This document shows positions 34,874-46,471 of a stretch of 64,000 bases of DNA, in pieces. This DNA comes from Cutaneotrichosporon cavernicola. Its lineage: Eukaryota > Basidiomycota > Tremellomycetes > Trichosporonales > Trichosporonaceae. The number at the start of each line of letters is the position of its first letter. Within the stretch, counting starts at the first letter, position 1. A model generated the notes under the pieces. That model did not search any database. It saw only the letters and a list, made by a program, of their open reading frames with translations, and had not been told where the DNA came from. The position numbers and the translations under genes were made by a program. The stretch spans positions 682,001 to 746,000 of the forward strand of contig NC_083398.1 of assembly GCF_030864355.1 (NCBI RefSeq), in the 5' to 3' direction.

Positions 34874-35703
34874 CGCATAGAGTTACCTAGACTAGACTAC
34901 TCGCAAGATTGGACCCTAGGCGCGTGTTCCGTAGATTGTGTACACTGTAGTGGAAACTCCCTGGATATGGTGTGAAACACTCGGAGTGCAATATTGATTG
35001 AATCATCAATCAATGAAGCCAGGAAGAGATAGCCTGGCTTGCGCATAAGATGACTCTGTGATACTGACTTAAGTCTCCGGCCTGCAGCTTACACTTTACG
35101 AGCGGGGCGTCGAGGCCGCGGAGACACGAATACGAGAAACAGTGTTGCCCAAACACTTGAGACCCTCCTCTTCAAAACGTGACTATGGGCCACGATTTCC
35201 CGGCACAACCTGCCTCCAGTCTACACAACCCTCCACGGTTGTCCCTCATCCCTCAGGATCAGACTTGGTGGTCGTGAGAGAGCACTTGTGAGCCAAGCGG
35301 CGTTGATGGTGAGAACTTTCTTGTTTATAAGCCAAAACTTCATTTCCATGCACCTTCGTTGTTCGAATGTATGTTGCACAGTATGAATTCGGGCGGTGGT
35401 GATCGTGGCCTCGTGAGCTTAGAGATTGAGTGGCAAATAGTCAATGGTGTAGAGGCCAAGGACGTTTCTCGTAGCGTCTGGGAAACCAAAATCGCCAACT
35501 CGAGTGGTGCGAAGAAGGATCCATCTCTCATCCTTCCATTTCACCATCTCTCATCTTCTGTATTATCCCCCGCGTCACAACTCTTCCACTCACCATTGAA
35601 ATTATAGTGTCCTCTGTTGCTGCGAGATACTCTCTCCTCATCCTCCTCCTCTACCCTATATCTCCCACACCTGTCCTCCCTGACAGTAGCACCTTCCTCG
35701 CCC
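34874..35703. other. Interval between cysteine-tail genes A and B
   Basis: 830 bp. Includes a hairpin-forming inverted repeat at 34993-35014 just after gene A and a pyrimidine-rich leader at 35520-35700 before gene B. No further gene supported. Confidence 0.45.
34993..35014. repeat. Short perfect inverted repeat (8-bp arms)
   Basis: ATTGATTG and CAATCAAT arms around a 6-base loop, 120 bp after gene A. It could be part of the 3' end; no element identity is evident. Confidence 0.6.
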
Positions 35704-37039
35704 ATGTATTTGCCCACGCCACCCTCATCCCCGCCCCGCTCATCCACACCGGCCAAGGGACACCAAACCACTCACACCCAGCCAACGCCCACTGTTCAAG
35801 GTATTGACCCCAGCCCCTCCGAGACAGCCGATATCGACATCCACCACCACAGCGGAGATCCCAGCCACAACAATACGGAATCAGCTCCAGCTCCCTCCCC
35901 GAGCAGGGATGCGGCGTACACACAGGCCTGTGTGAATGAACAGTTGGATACACCTGCCCAAGTGGCCTGCCCTTCAGTGAGTTATGAACCTTCCCTCTGC
36001 CCTGACCGAAGCAGCCCAAGGCTGCGGACTCCTTGATTACCCGCGTCAGTCAGTGGGGTTGGGGGTTGAAAGCGGTCGGCACACACCTGCAGCTTCATTC
36101 TCGCCTTGACCTTCCTAAACTCGCTCGCCGTACCCGCCGTATTGCAGCTCAAATTCCGCGGCATGATTCAGCCTCCAATGCCTCAAAGACTGCAAGTCCG
36201 CACGAGATTAAATTGACGCCAGAGCCCACCAGAGGCCAAACCATCCCTAACTCCAATCATCCCCGGCTGGACCGATTGGCGTGACCATAGGTCCACCTCG
36301 TACCTCATCCGGAGCAACGACCCCACCATTCCAGGGAGTATTCCGCGCCGCAACCGTTCGGGGTCCGGCTTTAGCGATATCCGGATCCAGCGTCTACAGG
36401 TATGGGTTCTGTATCATTGGCCTAGCAAGGCCTCAGGCAGCATTCCTACTTGAACAGGCTAACAGAGAGCAAAGCTTCAAAAGTCTCTCACGCAGGGAGG
36501 CGATTTCGCTCAAGATGAGGGCATTCAAGAATGCTTACCTGGCGCATGGGCATAGAGGCGAGTGCCACGATCCAGCGTCTATCGTACGGGTTGCAGCGTA
36601 TATTTACCACGATTACGCGGTCAGTTCAGAGGTGAGTGTCTCCTTCGTTGGAGGCTAATTCACAGCCTTCTCTATTCGACGATCAGGGCCGACCGACAGA
36701 CGATGCGCTCTACCAAGACATTATCGCCAGGATGAGTATGTTCTTCAGTCATATGAAAGACTTTGACGGCAACGAGCAGAGACGGCTCGAAGCAGAGGCG
36801 CTTCCAGAGATCCCCGAAAATGACCATCGTTTCCAGGGTCTGATGTTGGGTTCGCGGCCGCTCCGTCCCGCAGATGCGAGCGACTGGAAAGTGGAATGCG
36901 ATGGAAACGCTAGGGGAAACAATCGGGAATGTGAGTTGACACCGGAGATGCTGCTGATACAGACACTTGTGACGCGTACTGGATTGGTGAGAGGAGAATT
37001 TGCTTCTTCTGCGGTCGCGCGATGGAGCCCGGGGAATAG
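35704..37039 (+). CDS. Cysteine-tail family protein B (unrecognised; candidate zinc-binding C-terminus)
   Basis: Exons I can support: 35704-35976, 36223-36399, 36458-36631, 36666-36930, 36963-37039; an extra small exon starting at 36015 (perhaps 36015-36044) is possible, and the joint from 35976 to 36223 is uncertain but phase-consistent. The product is about 315-325 residues. N-terminal 90 residues are Pro/Ser/Thr-rich and His-rich; then IPGWTDWRDHRSTSYLIR, a helical segment KSLSRREAISLKMRAFKNAYLAHG and ALYQDIIARMSMFFSHM. The end reads KVECDGNARGNNRE, YTCDAYWIGERRI, CFFCGRAM, giving C-x12-C-x10-C-x2-C with a phase-1 intron at the same Tyr codon as its two paralogues. It differs from the others by an eight-residue tail after the last Cys pair. 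Confidence 0.6.
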
Positions 37040-37382
37040 GACTGCATGAACTTTAGAAGTGCTTGATGTTACTGTAGTACTGTAGTTATTTGTACATATT
37101 GAGCCTATCTGGGGCAAACATTACTCTGAAGCAAGGTGAGGAAAGTGGCGTTGGGTGCGGAGATGAATTCCGCCACAAATGCGTTAAAACAACCAGCCGA
37201 TCCCTCATGCCCTCTCCACAATCTACATCTTAACTCTTCACACTCTTTCCATTCCTCCAGTCCTCTGCCCAGAGATACTCTGCTACTTCCTCACCCCAGT
37301 CTTGTTACCCAGTCCCCTGTCCTGCTTGCTACCTGCTGGGGGCCCGTTGAAGACACCTTCCTTCATACACCGTTCCCCCATA
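37040..37382. other. Interval between genes B and D
   Basis: 343 bp holding the B 3' end and a pyrimidine-rich leader for the next gene. Nothing else seen. Confidence 0.45.
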
Positions 37383-38851
37383 ATGTCCAACCCGAACCAG
37401 CTGCCGGGGAGCCCGAAGGACAACTGTCACTGGACTGGGCCCCAAGGCCCTGCCGAAGATGACACGTTGAGCGACACGTTCATTGGAGACACCAACCCAC
37501 ATCCAAGCAACATCGTGAGTCTCTGGCTGTTGTCACTGACAGAAGGACCCCGAGAGCCTTCCCTCCCTGCCCGTTCCCTCACCTTCCCCAGTGGCTAATA
37601 CCGACAATGTTGACTCTGGCTCAAACCCCCCTTCTCCAGTACCAAGTCCAGGACGCCAGCACTCGCCACCATTCCCGGGTCCCTCCTCAGCCCTTCCCTT
37701 CTTGGCCACCCCCGACCCAATATTGTTCAGCAACACCGCCTTTCAAGAACTCGGTGATCAGTCTTCCTCCAACTCTCTGGCGATTGGGGACCTCGCTGAG
37801 TCATCTGAGTCCTTACCAGCCGACCGCGAACAGGCTGTGAGTGGCGCAGCGCCTTAGCTGACAAAAGAACGCAAACATCGAGATCGAGGCCCCGTGGAGC
37901 CGCACCCAGGAGATGGTCCTGACAGATGATACACGGGCCGTTATCCGCGAACGTTTGAGGGCGCGGGACGGAGTTGAACCAACCGAGTTCGACATCGAGA
38001 GGGCACACCAACATGGCTTCCGGACCACAGATGCAGAAGTCCAAGCCCGCCGCCGGCGATACGAGAGCTTGGAACGGCAAGGACTGCAGACCCACAACGC
38101 TCGATTGCAACTGCGGGCCTACTTGGTGAGGCGAGGGGTGGGTTTCGGAGAGGAACGACCCGAGGAGGTGCAGGCCACGCATGGTTCCCTTCCGTTCCCC
38201 GGCGCAAGGGCAGGAGGCTCCAATGGGCGCTCTTTGGCAGGCACTCAAGACCGGGGTCCCTTTCGTCGCCGTCGAGCATCTGATGACTTTGGTCGGCGCT
38301 TCTCCATTGTAGAAGCCCCCGAGGCAAGGCTGGCGGATTGGCCGCCTGCAGCATGGGACTCAATGCAAGACGCCCAGAGACGTTGGCAGATTCGTCCATT
38401 CATGGAGAACCCACGGAACCTATTCAATGGGACACGCGGCACAGTGAGTTCCGACCGCCAAACTATCCACCAAGCGATGGTGAGTGCCAAGAGGTTTATC
38501 CGTGCCCTCCGCTCGGCTGAGCTGCACGCCGAGAACAACCTCATTCGCACCACTACCCTCTATCGGGGAGCGATCACCGAAATTAGTCGACTTCTGCCTA
38601 TGGTTCATGAATGGCCGTCGCAACCGGACAACAACCGCTCACCCGAGTCATTGGCAATGTCGATTTCCGCTGTGACAGCCGCACAGATACACAGACACAT
38701 TCTCAATCTCGCCCTCGCCTCTCCTGAAGAAGCCATTGAACGTTCTGCCGATCTTCATCGCGAGAGCCTCCGGACGATCAACAGACTCGTCATCGTCCTT
38801 GAGTTTAGGTTGAACATGTCGTGGATGGGGAACGAGCCCGAGCCGTCGTAG
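37383..38851 (+). CDS. Unrecognised protein of the accessory cluster (possible finger-less relative of the cysteine-tail family)
   Basis: Three exons (37383-37514, 37543-37836, 37868-38851) give 469 residues. The N-terminal 140 residues are Pro/Ser-rich and disordered. The following segment is charged and helical (TDDTRAVIRERLRARDGVEP, RRRRYESLERQG). The C-terminal 150 residues contain helices including TLYRGAITEISRLLPMV, which resembles the LY-starting helix of proteins A, B and the 58-kb gene, but there is no C-x12-C-x10-C-x2-C tail; the protein ends WMGNEPEPS. Same strand and similar spacing as its neighbours suggest local duplication and divergence, which is inference. An additional intron inside the last exon cannot be excluded. 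Confidence 0.55.
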
Positions 38852-39244
38852 TTAGCGTCAACGAGTGGTTGAGATGTACGGTGGTATGCTATGCCACTCC
38901 AAAAATCCAGGATAATCCAACCAGACAAATATCACACCAACCTACAGCATCATTCATATCATAATCTGAACACTGCCGTGGGGTATAACCTAGGAAAGAA
39001 TCTCGCAGCGTCGTTCAACCAACGAGAGACACCCTGTCGACAAGTGTATGCATGAATTCGAGATACATGACGCGCGCTCCTAGCCTTCTACTCCCTGTGC
39101 TTTCATCAGCCGCACCGTCCTCTCCACGCCCTCGCTCTGTCCCTACGCCTCCAACCCACACTATACGTCCCGACCTCGCCGCCTCCCACTCGCTTCGCCA
39201 CAACTCGCTCGCAACAACCCGCTCGCCACAACTCGCTCGCCTGC
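38852..39244. other. Convergent interval before the F-box gene
   Basis: 393 bp between two stop codons. A CAACTCGCTCG-like motif repeats several times around 39195-39240. No gene supported. Confidence 0.45.
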
Positions 39245-41395
39245 TCACAACGCCCCAAACGTCCACGCCTTGATGCACAGACCGAGGCCATCGCGGGCCG
39301 CTGCCGTTGGCGCCGTCACGGCACCGCCGGGAAACTCGCCTGCAGCCCAGTATGTCAGGTAGATGCTGCGCGCGTCGGCCTGGAGGCAGGACGAGAGTTT
39401 CATGCTCTGCTGGTGGTTGCCGAGGAGGACGTGGGCGGGGAGTGTCAGGGCATCGGCCTTGGGTGGGGGCCCGGCCTCCTTATTGAGATTTGCGTCCCTT
39501 CCGTCACCTCTGCCACCTTCGTCGCCCTGGTGTCCTCCGGCCGGCACTATCTCGAAGGTCATGTCGTCGTCGCTCTCGTCGTCGTCGGCTTCCTCGTCGT
39601 CCATCATGTCCCGCTCGTCTCCGCCGGTCATATCCACGTCGTCCTCGGTGACGTCCAACCATACGGGCAGCCGCGCGCTCCTTCTGGCCACCTTGTCGCT
39701 TTCTGTGTCGATCTCGGAGACAACGGTATCGTGCTTGTCCCCCTCGGCGTTCTCCTGCGTAGCCTTGGAGGATTCTGAAGTTCCCGGGATATCGGGGATC
39801 TTGCGCCCGTCGATGAGGAGGACGTTGAACGACGTCGCGACGACAATGTGATCACGGTACGTCGTGAGCTGCTTGGCGGTCGTGCCCAGTCCAATAATGA
39901 TAGAATTGTTGGCGACGTGCTTGGCCCGCTCGGCCGCCGCTACGTGCCGTTGTGGGTCGTCGAGCAGGGGCGGCTCCAGCTCGGCCGGCACCAGCTCCTC
40001 CATCCGTGTGCACTGGGCAAACACGGAGGCATAGTTGCGCACGATGAGCACGCCACCCCCCTCGGTCGTGCAGATAAAGTCACGCGAGGTGAAGTGGCAC
40101 GCAGAGAAGCCGTACATGACATTCTCGCGGTGTTCGTCCGGGATCATGGCGATGGAGCGCTCGATCACGTCATCGAACGCCGCCTCGGTCGGTAGAACAC
40201 CGCGCGAGAGTGCGCGTCCTACCGGCGCAGCCCCGGGGAGCCGATCGGCATCGGGGATGGCCTTGAAGTCATCCGTGATGGAGAGAGGAAAGCCTAGGGA
40301 CGCGATGTTGCGGGGTGGCGCGCGGAGGGGCGGGAAGGAGACAATGTGCGCCCGCGTCTCACGCACATACACGTGCATCTGCCGATCATCACAGACGAAG
40401 ACGTAGTCGTCATCGAGCTCAATGTACTGCTGTCAGCTCGATCGCACTCCGCTCACATTCGGCGACCCCTGGTCGTCGGCTCCACGCTCAATAGTCTCCA
40501 TCTCGATATCCTCCTCGAGGTGCCAGATATAGATTGCAGTTGTGGCGCACGTGGCGAGTACGGGGGCCGCATTCTTGGTCCCCTCGCGGTCAACATGCAT
40601 CCTATACGCGCGGCCAGGCTTCGGTGGGCGCAGCGTGAGGTAATGCTCGTAATGTCCTCGTGGGAGGGGTGAAGATGGGTCGGCCGGGTCGTACTCCTCT
40701 TCTGTGTGCGACTTGCCCATGAAGTGGCTCACGCCCTGCTTCGGGAACGTGCAGCGCGCTCGCGCAGCCGCGTTACGCCACACCTCGAACGCAGCATCCT
40801 CTCGTGTCCTGTTGAAGGCGAAATACCCCGCGCCCGCTTCGAGGTGTGAATAGCCCTGGAGTTCAGGAATGCTCCATAGGGCCCGACTCGTGCGCCGATC
40901 AACGACAAGAAGACCTGGTGCCTCGATGTCGTCGTTGAGCGGTCCGCTCATGCGCGAGGTGGAGAGTACAACGCCAGACTCTGCGTCACTCTTAATCCGC
41001 CACGCGATGTTGGGGTACGGTGCGACCCACTCGACGGTGCTGCGGGCGCGGGCCCACGATGCGAGGTGGCGATAGTGCGATGACACGACGTAGCGCCAGT
41101 TAACTCTGTCGCCGGGCGCAAGCTGGTTCATATCGGTGGCGATTGGGCGCATGTCGTACTCTGGGAGTGGATATGTGCCTGTCGCTACGAGAGCATCGGC
41201 CGCGTAGAGGTCAGCGCGCTCCGTTCCAACAGCGTAGGCCAGGCCCCTCCACAAGCGGGATTCATTCTCGGCTGCACAGGCGCGCCACGCGTTGCTGACC
41301 AGCTCGGCGGCAAGGATATCACACAAGTCGAGGAGCGCAAGGACTTCCCCAAATATGTCGGGGCCGAGGCCGACGAGGGGGTCTAGATAGGTCAT
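39245..41395 (-). CDS. F-box protein with beta-rich C-terminal region
   Basis: Two exons, 41395-40457 and 40426-39245, joined over a 30-nt intron, give 706 residues. The N-terminus LGPDIFGEVLALLDLCDILAAELVSNAWR fits an F-box (residues about 9-50), so the protein should bind Skp1 in an SCF ubiquitin ligase. The rest has repeated short beta-strand signatures such as LLVVDRRTSRALWSI, AIYIWHLEEDI, YVFVCDDRQMHVYV and HIVVATSFNVLLIDGRK, suggesting a degenerate WD/beta-propeller substrate domain, though no canonical WD repeats are visible. A very acidic insertion (DDEEADDDESDDD) lies near residue 600. Many Trichosporonales F-box proteins share this style; target unknown. Confidence 0.7.
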
Positions 41396-42032
41396 GGTGT
41401 GATTGATGGAGACATGGAATGTTCAGTGGCGATATGTACTTGCAAGTACTCTAAAGTGGAGGTCCGAGCAAGAGGTACCGTGGGAGAGTTGGAGGTGCGT
41501 GGGAACGCAATGTTAGATGGCAGCCCCGGCTGTAATAGTCCGAGTTTACCCTGGAAGGCCCGGAACCGAGTACCAAGAAAGGGAGGAAGGCAGGAAGGAG
41601 AGCGCGTGTGGTATGGACGTGCACACACAACATCATTCTACCTCTTGTCACCACCAACTCACTCCTCGACGCCACCTCACTCCAAACGCACGGCCGAATC
41701 TGTCGTGACTACACACTCGCTCTCCCTCTGTCGTCGAGCAGCCCTCTTCTCACCTCATCACGAGGCCTCGACTGTCCGTTCCTCTGTTTGCCCCTCGTCC
41801 CGGGCCCCACATCGCCTGTCACACCGCAGTTGATTCTGCCCATCCTAAATTGTCACTTCTCGACGCCCATCCTCCCATCCGTCTCCGAGTCCCGGACCTT
41901 CCGCATCCTTAGAATCACCGACGCCAACAGGGCGATGCGAAACTGACCGCACATAAACAACACCACTGGCCGTTCGACATTTTGTCGCCCCACCTTATCA
42001 TCCACTGCAACACACCTCATCTAGCACACACC
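41396..42032. promoter_or_regulatory. Divergent intergenic region F-box gene / DUF1776-like gene
   Basis: 637 bp between opposite start codons; the right half is pyrimidine-rich. No specific binding sites can be certified. Confidence 0.45.
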
Positions 42033-43560
42033 ATGCCCTCTGCCGTCAACGAAAAGCACAGGCACCACAGCCATCACCACGGACACCATAATGGTCACCC
42101 CAGTTCTCACGACCGCCCGTTGTCCCTCGCACTTGTCCCCGCCTCAGGGTCAGGCCCTTCCCCACACCGCTCATCCGCCAGCGCTCTCCTCAGCCTCTCG
42201 CAGGACGTGACTGCACTCGTCTCTCTCTCGATCGAGTCGGCCGCCTCCCTCGTCAACGATTATGGTCGCACCGCGCTCAGTACAATTGGACTCGTCGAGC
42301 GCTCCGCCTCGCGCCCAATCGCGGCCGGCTCTGGTCTCGCGGTAGTCGTTGTGGGAGCGGCTGATTGTGAGTACCGCGTCCAATCTGACACAGGCACTGA
42401 CAATTAGTATCGGGACAGTCTCTCACCCTCCGCCTCGCAAAGAGCGGCTACACCGTGTTCCCATTCATGCCTATTGCAGCTGCACCTAGCGCAGGGTCCT
42501 CGGTCTCGGCCCCGTTATCGGCTCTGCTCCTCGCCTGGTCAGGCGTGCAGAAGCGCCTACGCACGCGTGACCCAAATCACACCGGCGCAGTCGTGCCGGT
42601 CGTTATCGACGACTGCGGCGACGCTTATCTCTCCGCCCATACTTATCCGCACTCTGCATTCCCGCCTTCGCCGCCCAAGCGAGGCGGGCGCTTCGCTCAC
42701 GCGGGCGACACTGTGCGCCATTACTGCCGCGAGAATGGCCTCACCCTGGTTGCGATAGTTTGCGCCTCGCCGTCTACCAGTCTCGCGCCTTGCAAGAATG
42801 CTCCGCCTTGTCCCACGTCCCTGTCGCCGTCGCAGCGGCCGTACCCTCTCATTCCGGGGGTTACCGACTCGGGCCTGGCGCATGCCGACGAGGACGCAAT
42901 CATTGCCCTCTATCGTGCGCAGGTGCTCGAGCCAATCGCCGTCATCCGCGCCCTGGGCGACATGCTCGCTGCATCTCGAGACACCAATCGAACCCGTGGC
43001 CGCGTGCTCTTCGTCGAGTCGACGAGCGTGATAGACGATTCGGAGCCTGGCCATGTATTCAACGGCCTCTCGCACTCGGCGCAAATGATCGCGGCCGCGC
43101 GCGCTGAGACTGCGCGCCTGCTGCGAACCGAGCTCGGCCCGGCCGGCATTGACGTATGCGAGATTGCAGTTGGTGAGTACCCAGTCCGCAGCGGAAGCGA
43201 CTAACCACAGGGCCTATGGCGCCGCGCCTCACCGTGCCACTGCGCTCGTCCTCTGGCGACAGCGACACGGACCGCGCGCTCGCGGCCGCGGCCGATCTCG
43301 GACCCAAGAACGTAATCGCTGGCGACGACGTTCTTACCTCACGCTTGCGCCTCCTCGCGCGCATCTTTGCCGTCGACGATGCACTCGTGTACTCGTGCGT
43401 CCGTCGGGCTATCGAGGACCGATATCCCCGCGCACGGCACCACGCAGGCCTCACGCCACTAATCTCGTCCATTGTCAATGCGACGCCGGGCGCCGGTGTG
43501 GTTCGCTTTCTTGGCCGCTGGGTGCTGGGGCGCCTCTTCTCCCCGCGCCGCCAGGCGTAG
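42033..43560 (+). CDS. DUF1776 / SDR-like protein
   Basis: Three exons (42033-42366, 42408-43172, 43211-43560) give 482 residues. The N-terminus is His-rich (HRHHSHHHGHHNGH). A Rossmann-type start AVVVVGAADLSGQSLTLRLAKSGY (across the first intron) is followed by VVIDDCGD, VLEPIAVIRALGDMLA, GRVLFVEST and SAQMIAAARAETARLLRTEL, matching the topology of the fungal DUF1776 family, which is related to short-chain dehydrogenases but lacks the clear YxxxK pair: the position has S-AQMIAAA. The C-terminal 110 residues end in a basic hydrophobic segment (FLGRWVLGRLF). Function of the family is not established. Family call moderate. Confidence 0.6.
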
Positions 43561-45136
43561 GTGCGTGGATGTTGGGAAACCGATTAGAAGAACCCTCCCT
43601 TCCTTCGCTGGGCGCCACATCGATCGACGCCCAAACCCGTATGAGCTTTGAGCTTTGAGCTTGGAGGCATGCCTCTGCCAACCGATCTAGTTGGGCTGCC
43701 TCGCGCTCGAGCTGTCAACGACACCACATATCCCTCCTCCTCTTCATGTTGTATCCGTGGCCATTAGCACCTAACGACGTCTTATGCGCTTGCTATGTAG
43801 ACGATAGACGATGTATTCTGCCTTGATTGTGATGTCTGGAGATGTGGTATGTGGGCCAGTTGGGCGATTAGAGGCCGTGTGAGGCATGAACTGTGGGGAT
43901 GTGGGGATGTGGGGATGCGGGGATGCGGGGAGGCTGCGGGTGCCTGTGACATGGGCTCGATTGCACGATTGTACAAGGATGCAAGAGGCGTAAGTGGGAG
44001 TTGATGGGAGTTGAGTGATTGCGTCACTTTGGTCCCTCTTAACTTTGGCCGGACCAGCATTTAGTGCATATCTCGTCCTCAATCCTCGATCCTCAAGATT
44101 GCAGAATATAGAAGAAGGCGGTGTCCGCAGCTCCGCAGCGGCTTAGTAAAGGGAATGCGGCAATCGGCTACATCACAAAGTTATTCCGGGCTAGCCTTTT
44201 CCTATTCTTTATCTGCGTTGAAACAAGACACGATCCTAGGGCGCAGATTGCCAGATGCACTTGTGGTATCCCGTCGCTCTCCTGATCTGCTCATGTTGAA
44301 TGTTGTAGTTCTTCCTGACGAGCCCATGTTGGTAATGTCATGACTGGCATCATTCTCCTGAGGGAGCCAGAGCTCGAGCCAAAGCTTCTCGTAGCGCTAG
44401 GTAGAACTTTTTATTTATTGCAGCTCGTGACGTCGTTACCAAGGGTCTATTGAGCTGTCTGACATTCGCAGTGCCTACGACTGTGCCTAAAAACAGTAGC
44501 GGGATCCCCGTTGCAACCCGTTGATGCCAAGGCCGCTAAAGTGGTGAGCCGTTGTCGTCATTGGTATCAAGGAGAATGTATAGAAGATGTGGCATGCCGC
44601 GAGAATAAGCCAGGAACTAGGCACTACTGCTACTCTACCCATGAATCTCATCCAATCATCATACTCTACTCAACCCGAGCCACTAGTCATCCCTGAGATC
44701 CAAACACACATTACGGGGACGTGTACCCAAAAGCTCTTCTTAGCATCAGGGATCTATAGTTGCTTCTTACGGTATATTCCTGTTCCTCTGCTCTAGTGCC
44801 AAAGAGAAGAATGGGACGCGCATGGTCTTTTGGTATATTTGGGACGAGGTACTTGTTCGCCGCTCAATGCTAATAATCTTACTCGTATTCTTCTCCTACT
44901 ACCAATTTACCAATAGGGACACTCGCCTTGTCTCAATCTTTCGTCTTGGTCCACCTGCCACCTGCCCTCCCGCCCCCCGAGTAACAAGAGTCCCCGGCCC
45001 GGCCGCCCTCAGTCCCCTACCCCCTCCCCATCTATTATTCTCTCCTCCCCATCTCGTCTTTCTTCCCCACTGCCGCCTTCCTCCTCCTACTCCACTTTCC
45101 TCTTCATTTCGTGTACATCACCCCATCCCAGAAACA
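43561..45136. other. Gene-free interval
   Basis: About 1.6 kb with reduced GC between 44.1 and 44.9 kb and an 8-bp tandem repeat at 43893-43931. The last 150 bp is the pyrimidine-rich leader of the surface-protein gene. I see no coding or RNA gene. Confidence 0.5.
43893..43931. repeat. 8-bp tandem repeat (GTGGGGAT, five units)
   Basis: Three GTGGGGAT units followed by two GCGGGGA(T) variants; a small minisatellite without coding context. Confidence 0.8.
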
Positions 45137-46114
45137 ATGCTCAACATCCTCGCCCTTGCCGTCCTCGCTGTCTCGGCCGCAGCCCAGGCCTCCTTCTCGA
45201 TCATCACTCCCGTGCGTCATACGTAGTAGGCAAGTGCTGACCCCAGCCGGCGCTCGTGACCTGCCGTACGTATTCATCTCGCCAACTCGAGGAGCGATCC
45301 CCAGACGTATACTAATGGCCAGAGCCTGCTCGTCTCAGCTGGACTGGCGGTGTTCCTCCTTACATCCTGTGAGTGTTGTGTTGCGTTGTGGCTGGCTGGG
45401 CATGGGGAAAGGGGGATCGGCTCGGCTTGGCTCGGACTGTGGCATGTGGGCGCCGCGGTCTGCTGCTCCACCAAAGCCCAGGTCGCAACCAGAGTATCCG
45501 ATAGCTGTGGCACAGCGTCCTCTAAATGAGAGGAACATGGTCAGCTTCTCTGCCGCCCCCAGCACATTTGGCGGCAAGCAAAGCTGTCGCAAAGCCCTCG
45601 CCCCATCCCTACCCCGACGCCGCACGGACCCAGCACAAACACACGCACAAACTAACGCCAGTTCTATTATCCCCGGTGGCCAGACCGGCGCTGCCGCTCT
45701 CCAGGACATCAACAACAACATCGACGTCATGGCCTACACCTGGAACACTAATGTCGTTGGTGGCACCTACCTGACCTTTAAGCTTGTCGACAAGAACGGT
45801 GACATTGCTTACTCGGCTCCCCTCACCGTGCGTCTCCCATCCGTCTCATCTGACATCAGGTCCAGGCCGGCTCGTCCACCGACTGCCTCCAGGCCGGTGC
45901 AAGCCAGCCTCCTCAGCCTTCGGCTCCCGCCGCCTCTGCCCCTGCCGCATCGGGCTCCTCCGCCGCCGCCGGCTCGTCTGGAGCTGCCGCTTCCGGCTCG
46001 TCGTCTGTCAAGCCCCCCGCGGCCTCGACCACCACCAAGGCGGCTGCTGCCCTCGCGCCCGTCGCGCCCGTCGCCGCCGTTGTCGCTGTCGCTGGCGCCG
46101 CGCTCCTCTTCTAA
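45137..46114 (+). CDS. Small secreted GPI-anchored Ser/Ala-rich surface protein
   Basis: Five exons (45137-45211, 45247-45265, 45323-45368, 45662-45827, 45860-46114) give 186 residues. A clear signal peptide (MLNILALAVLAVSAAAQA) is followed by FSIITPALVTCQPARLSWTGG-VPPYILSIIPGG, the signature of the Kre9/Knh-like 'Ser-Thr-rich GPI-anchored' domain (PF10342 type), with TYLTFKLVDKNGD near its end. Then a Cys (STDCLQ), a Ser/Ala/Pro-rich stalk and a C-terminal hydrophobic tail (APVAAVVAVAGAALLF) as for GPI attachment. Such proteins are cell-wall or capsule-associated in basidiomycete yeasts. Exon 2 is only 19 nt and intron 3 is 293 nt, five to ten times longer than typical here. Confidence 0.8.
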
Positions 46115-46471
46115 TTCTCTACTGCCCAACCCTCCCTACCTACTCTAGTGGCCTACCGGCAAGTCACCTGCTTGATAAATGATCGTTATAGCCAATCCTA
46201 ATTCGCGCGTCCTGACACTGTTACGAGTCGTAGGGCTGTCGTTATGAAAATGATGCATTACGTGTGCGTGGATGTCCCCCGAGCTCGAGGCTGGGCGGAG
46301 CAGGGTGATGGTGCGGCTATCCTTCAGTTGGGTTGGGGCTGTTTGTTTAAGCCTCCACTACACCGTGGGAAAGTGGACCCCCTCCACCAGCGCCAGGCAC
46401 ATTCCTTGGTTAACTGTTGACAACCTCCGCTTCGCGCGTCATCTTCTGTCATCACATCATCCAGCCTCATC
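46115..46471. other. Interval before RAP1
   Basis: 357 bp with the 3' UTR of the surface-protein gene and the RAP1 promoter. Nothing specific seen. Confidence 0.45.

Noticed and set aside
34993..35014. Inverted repeat as a transposon end
   Set aside because: Arms are only 8 bp, no partner repeat, target duplication or transposase nearby.
43893..43931. Regular short repeats as a CRISPR-like array
   Set aside because: Eight-base units with no spacers in a eukaryotic intergenic region; an ordinary minisatellite.
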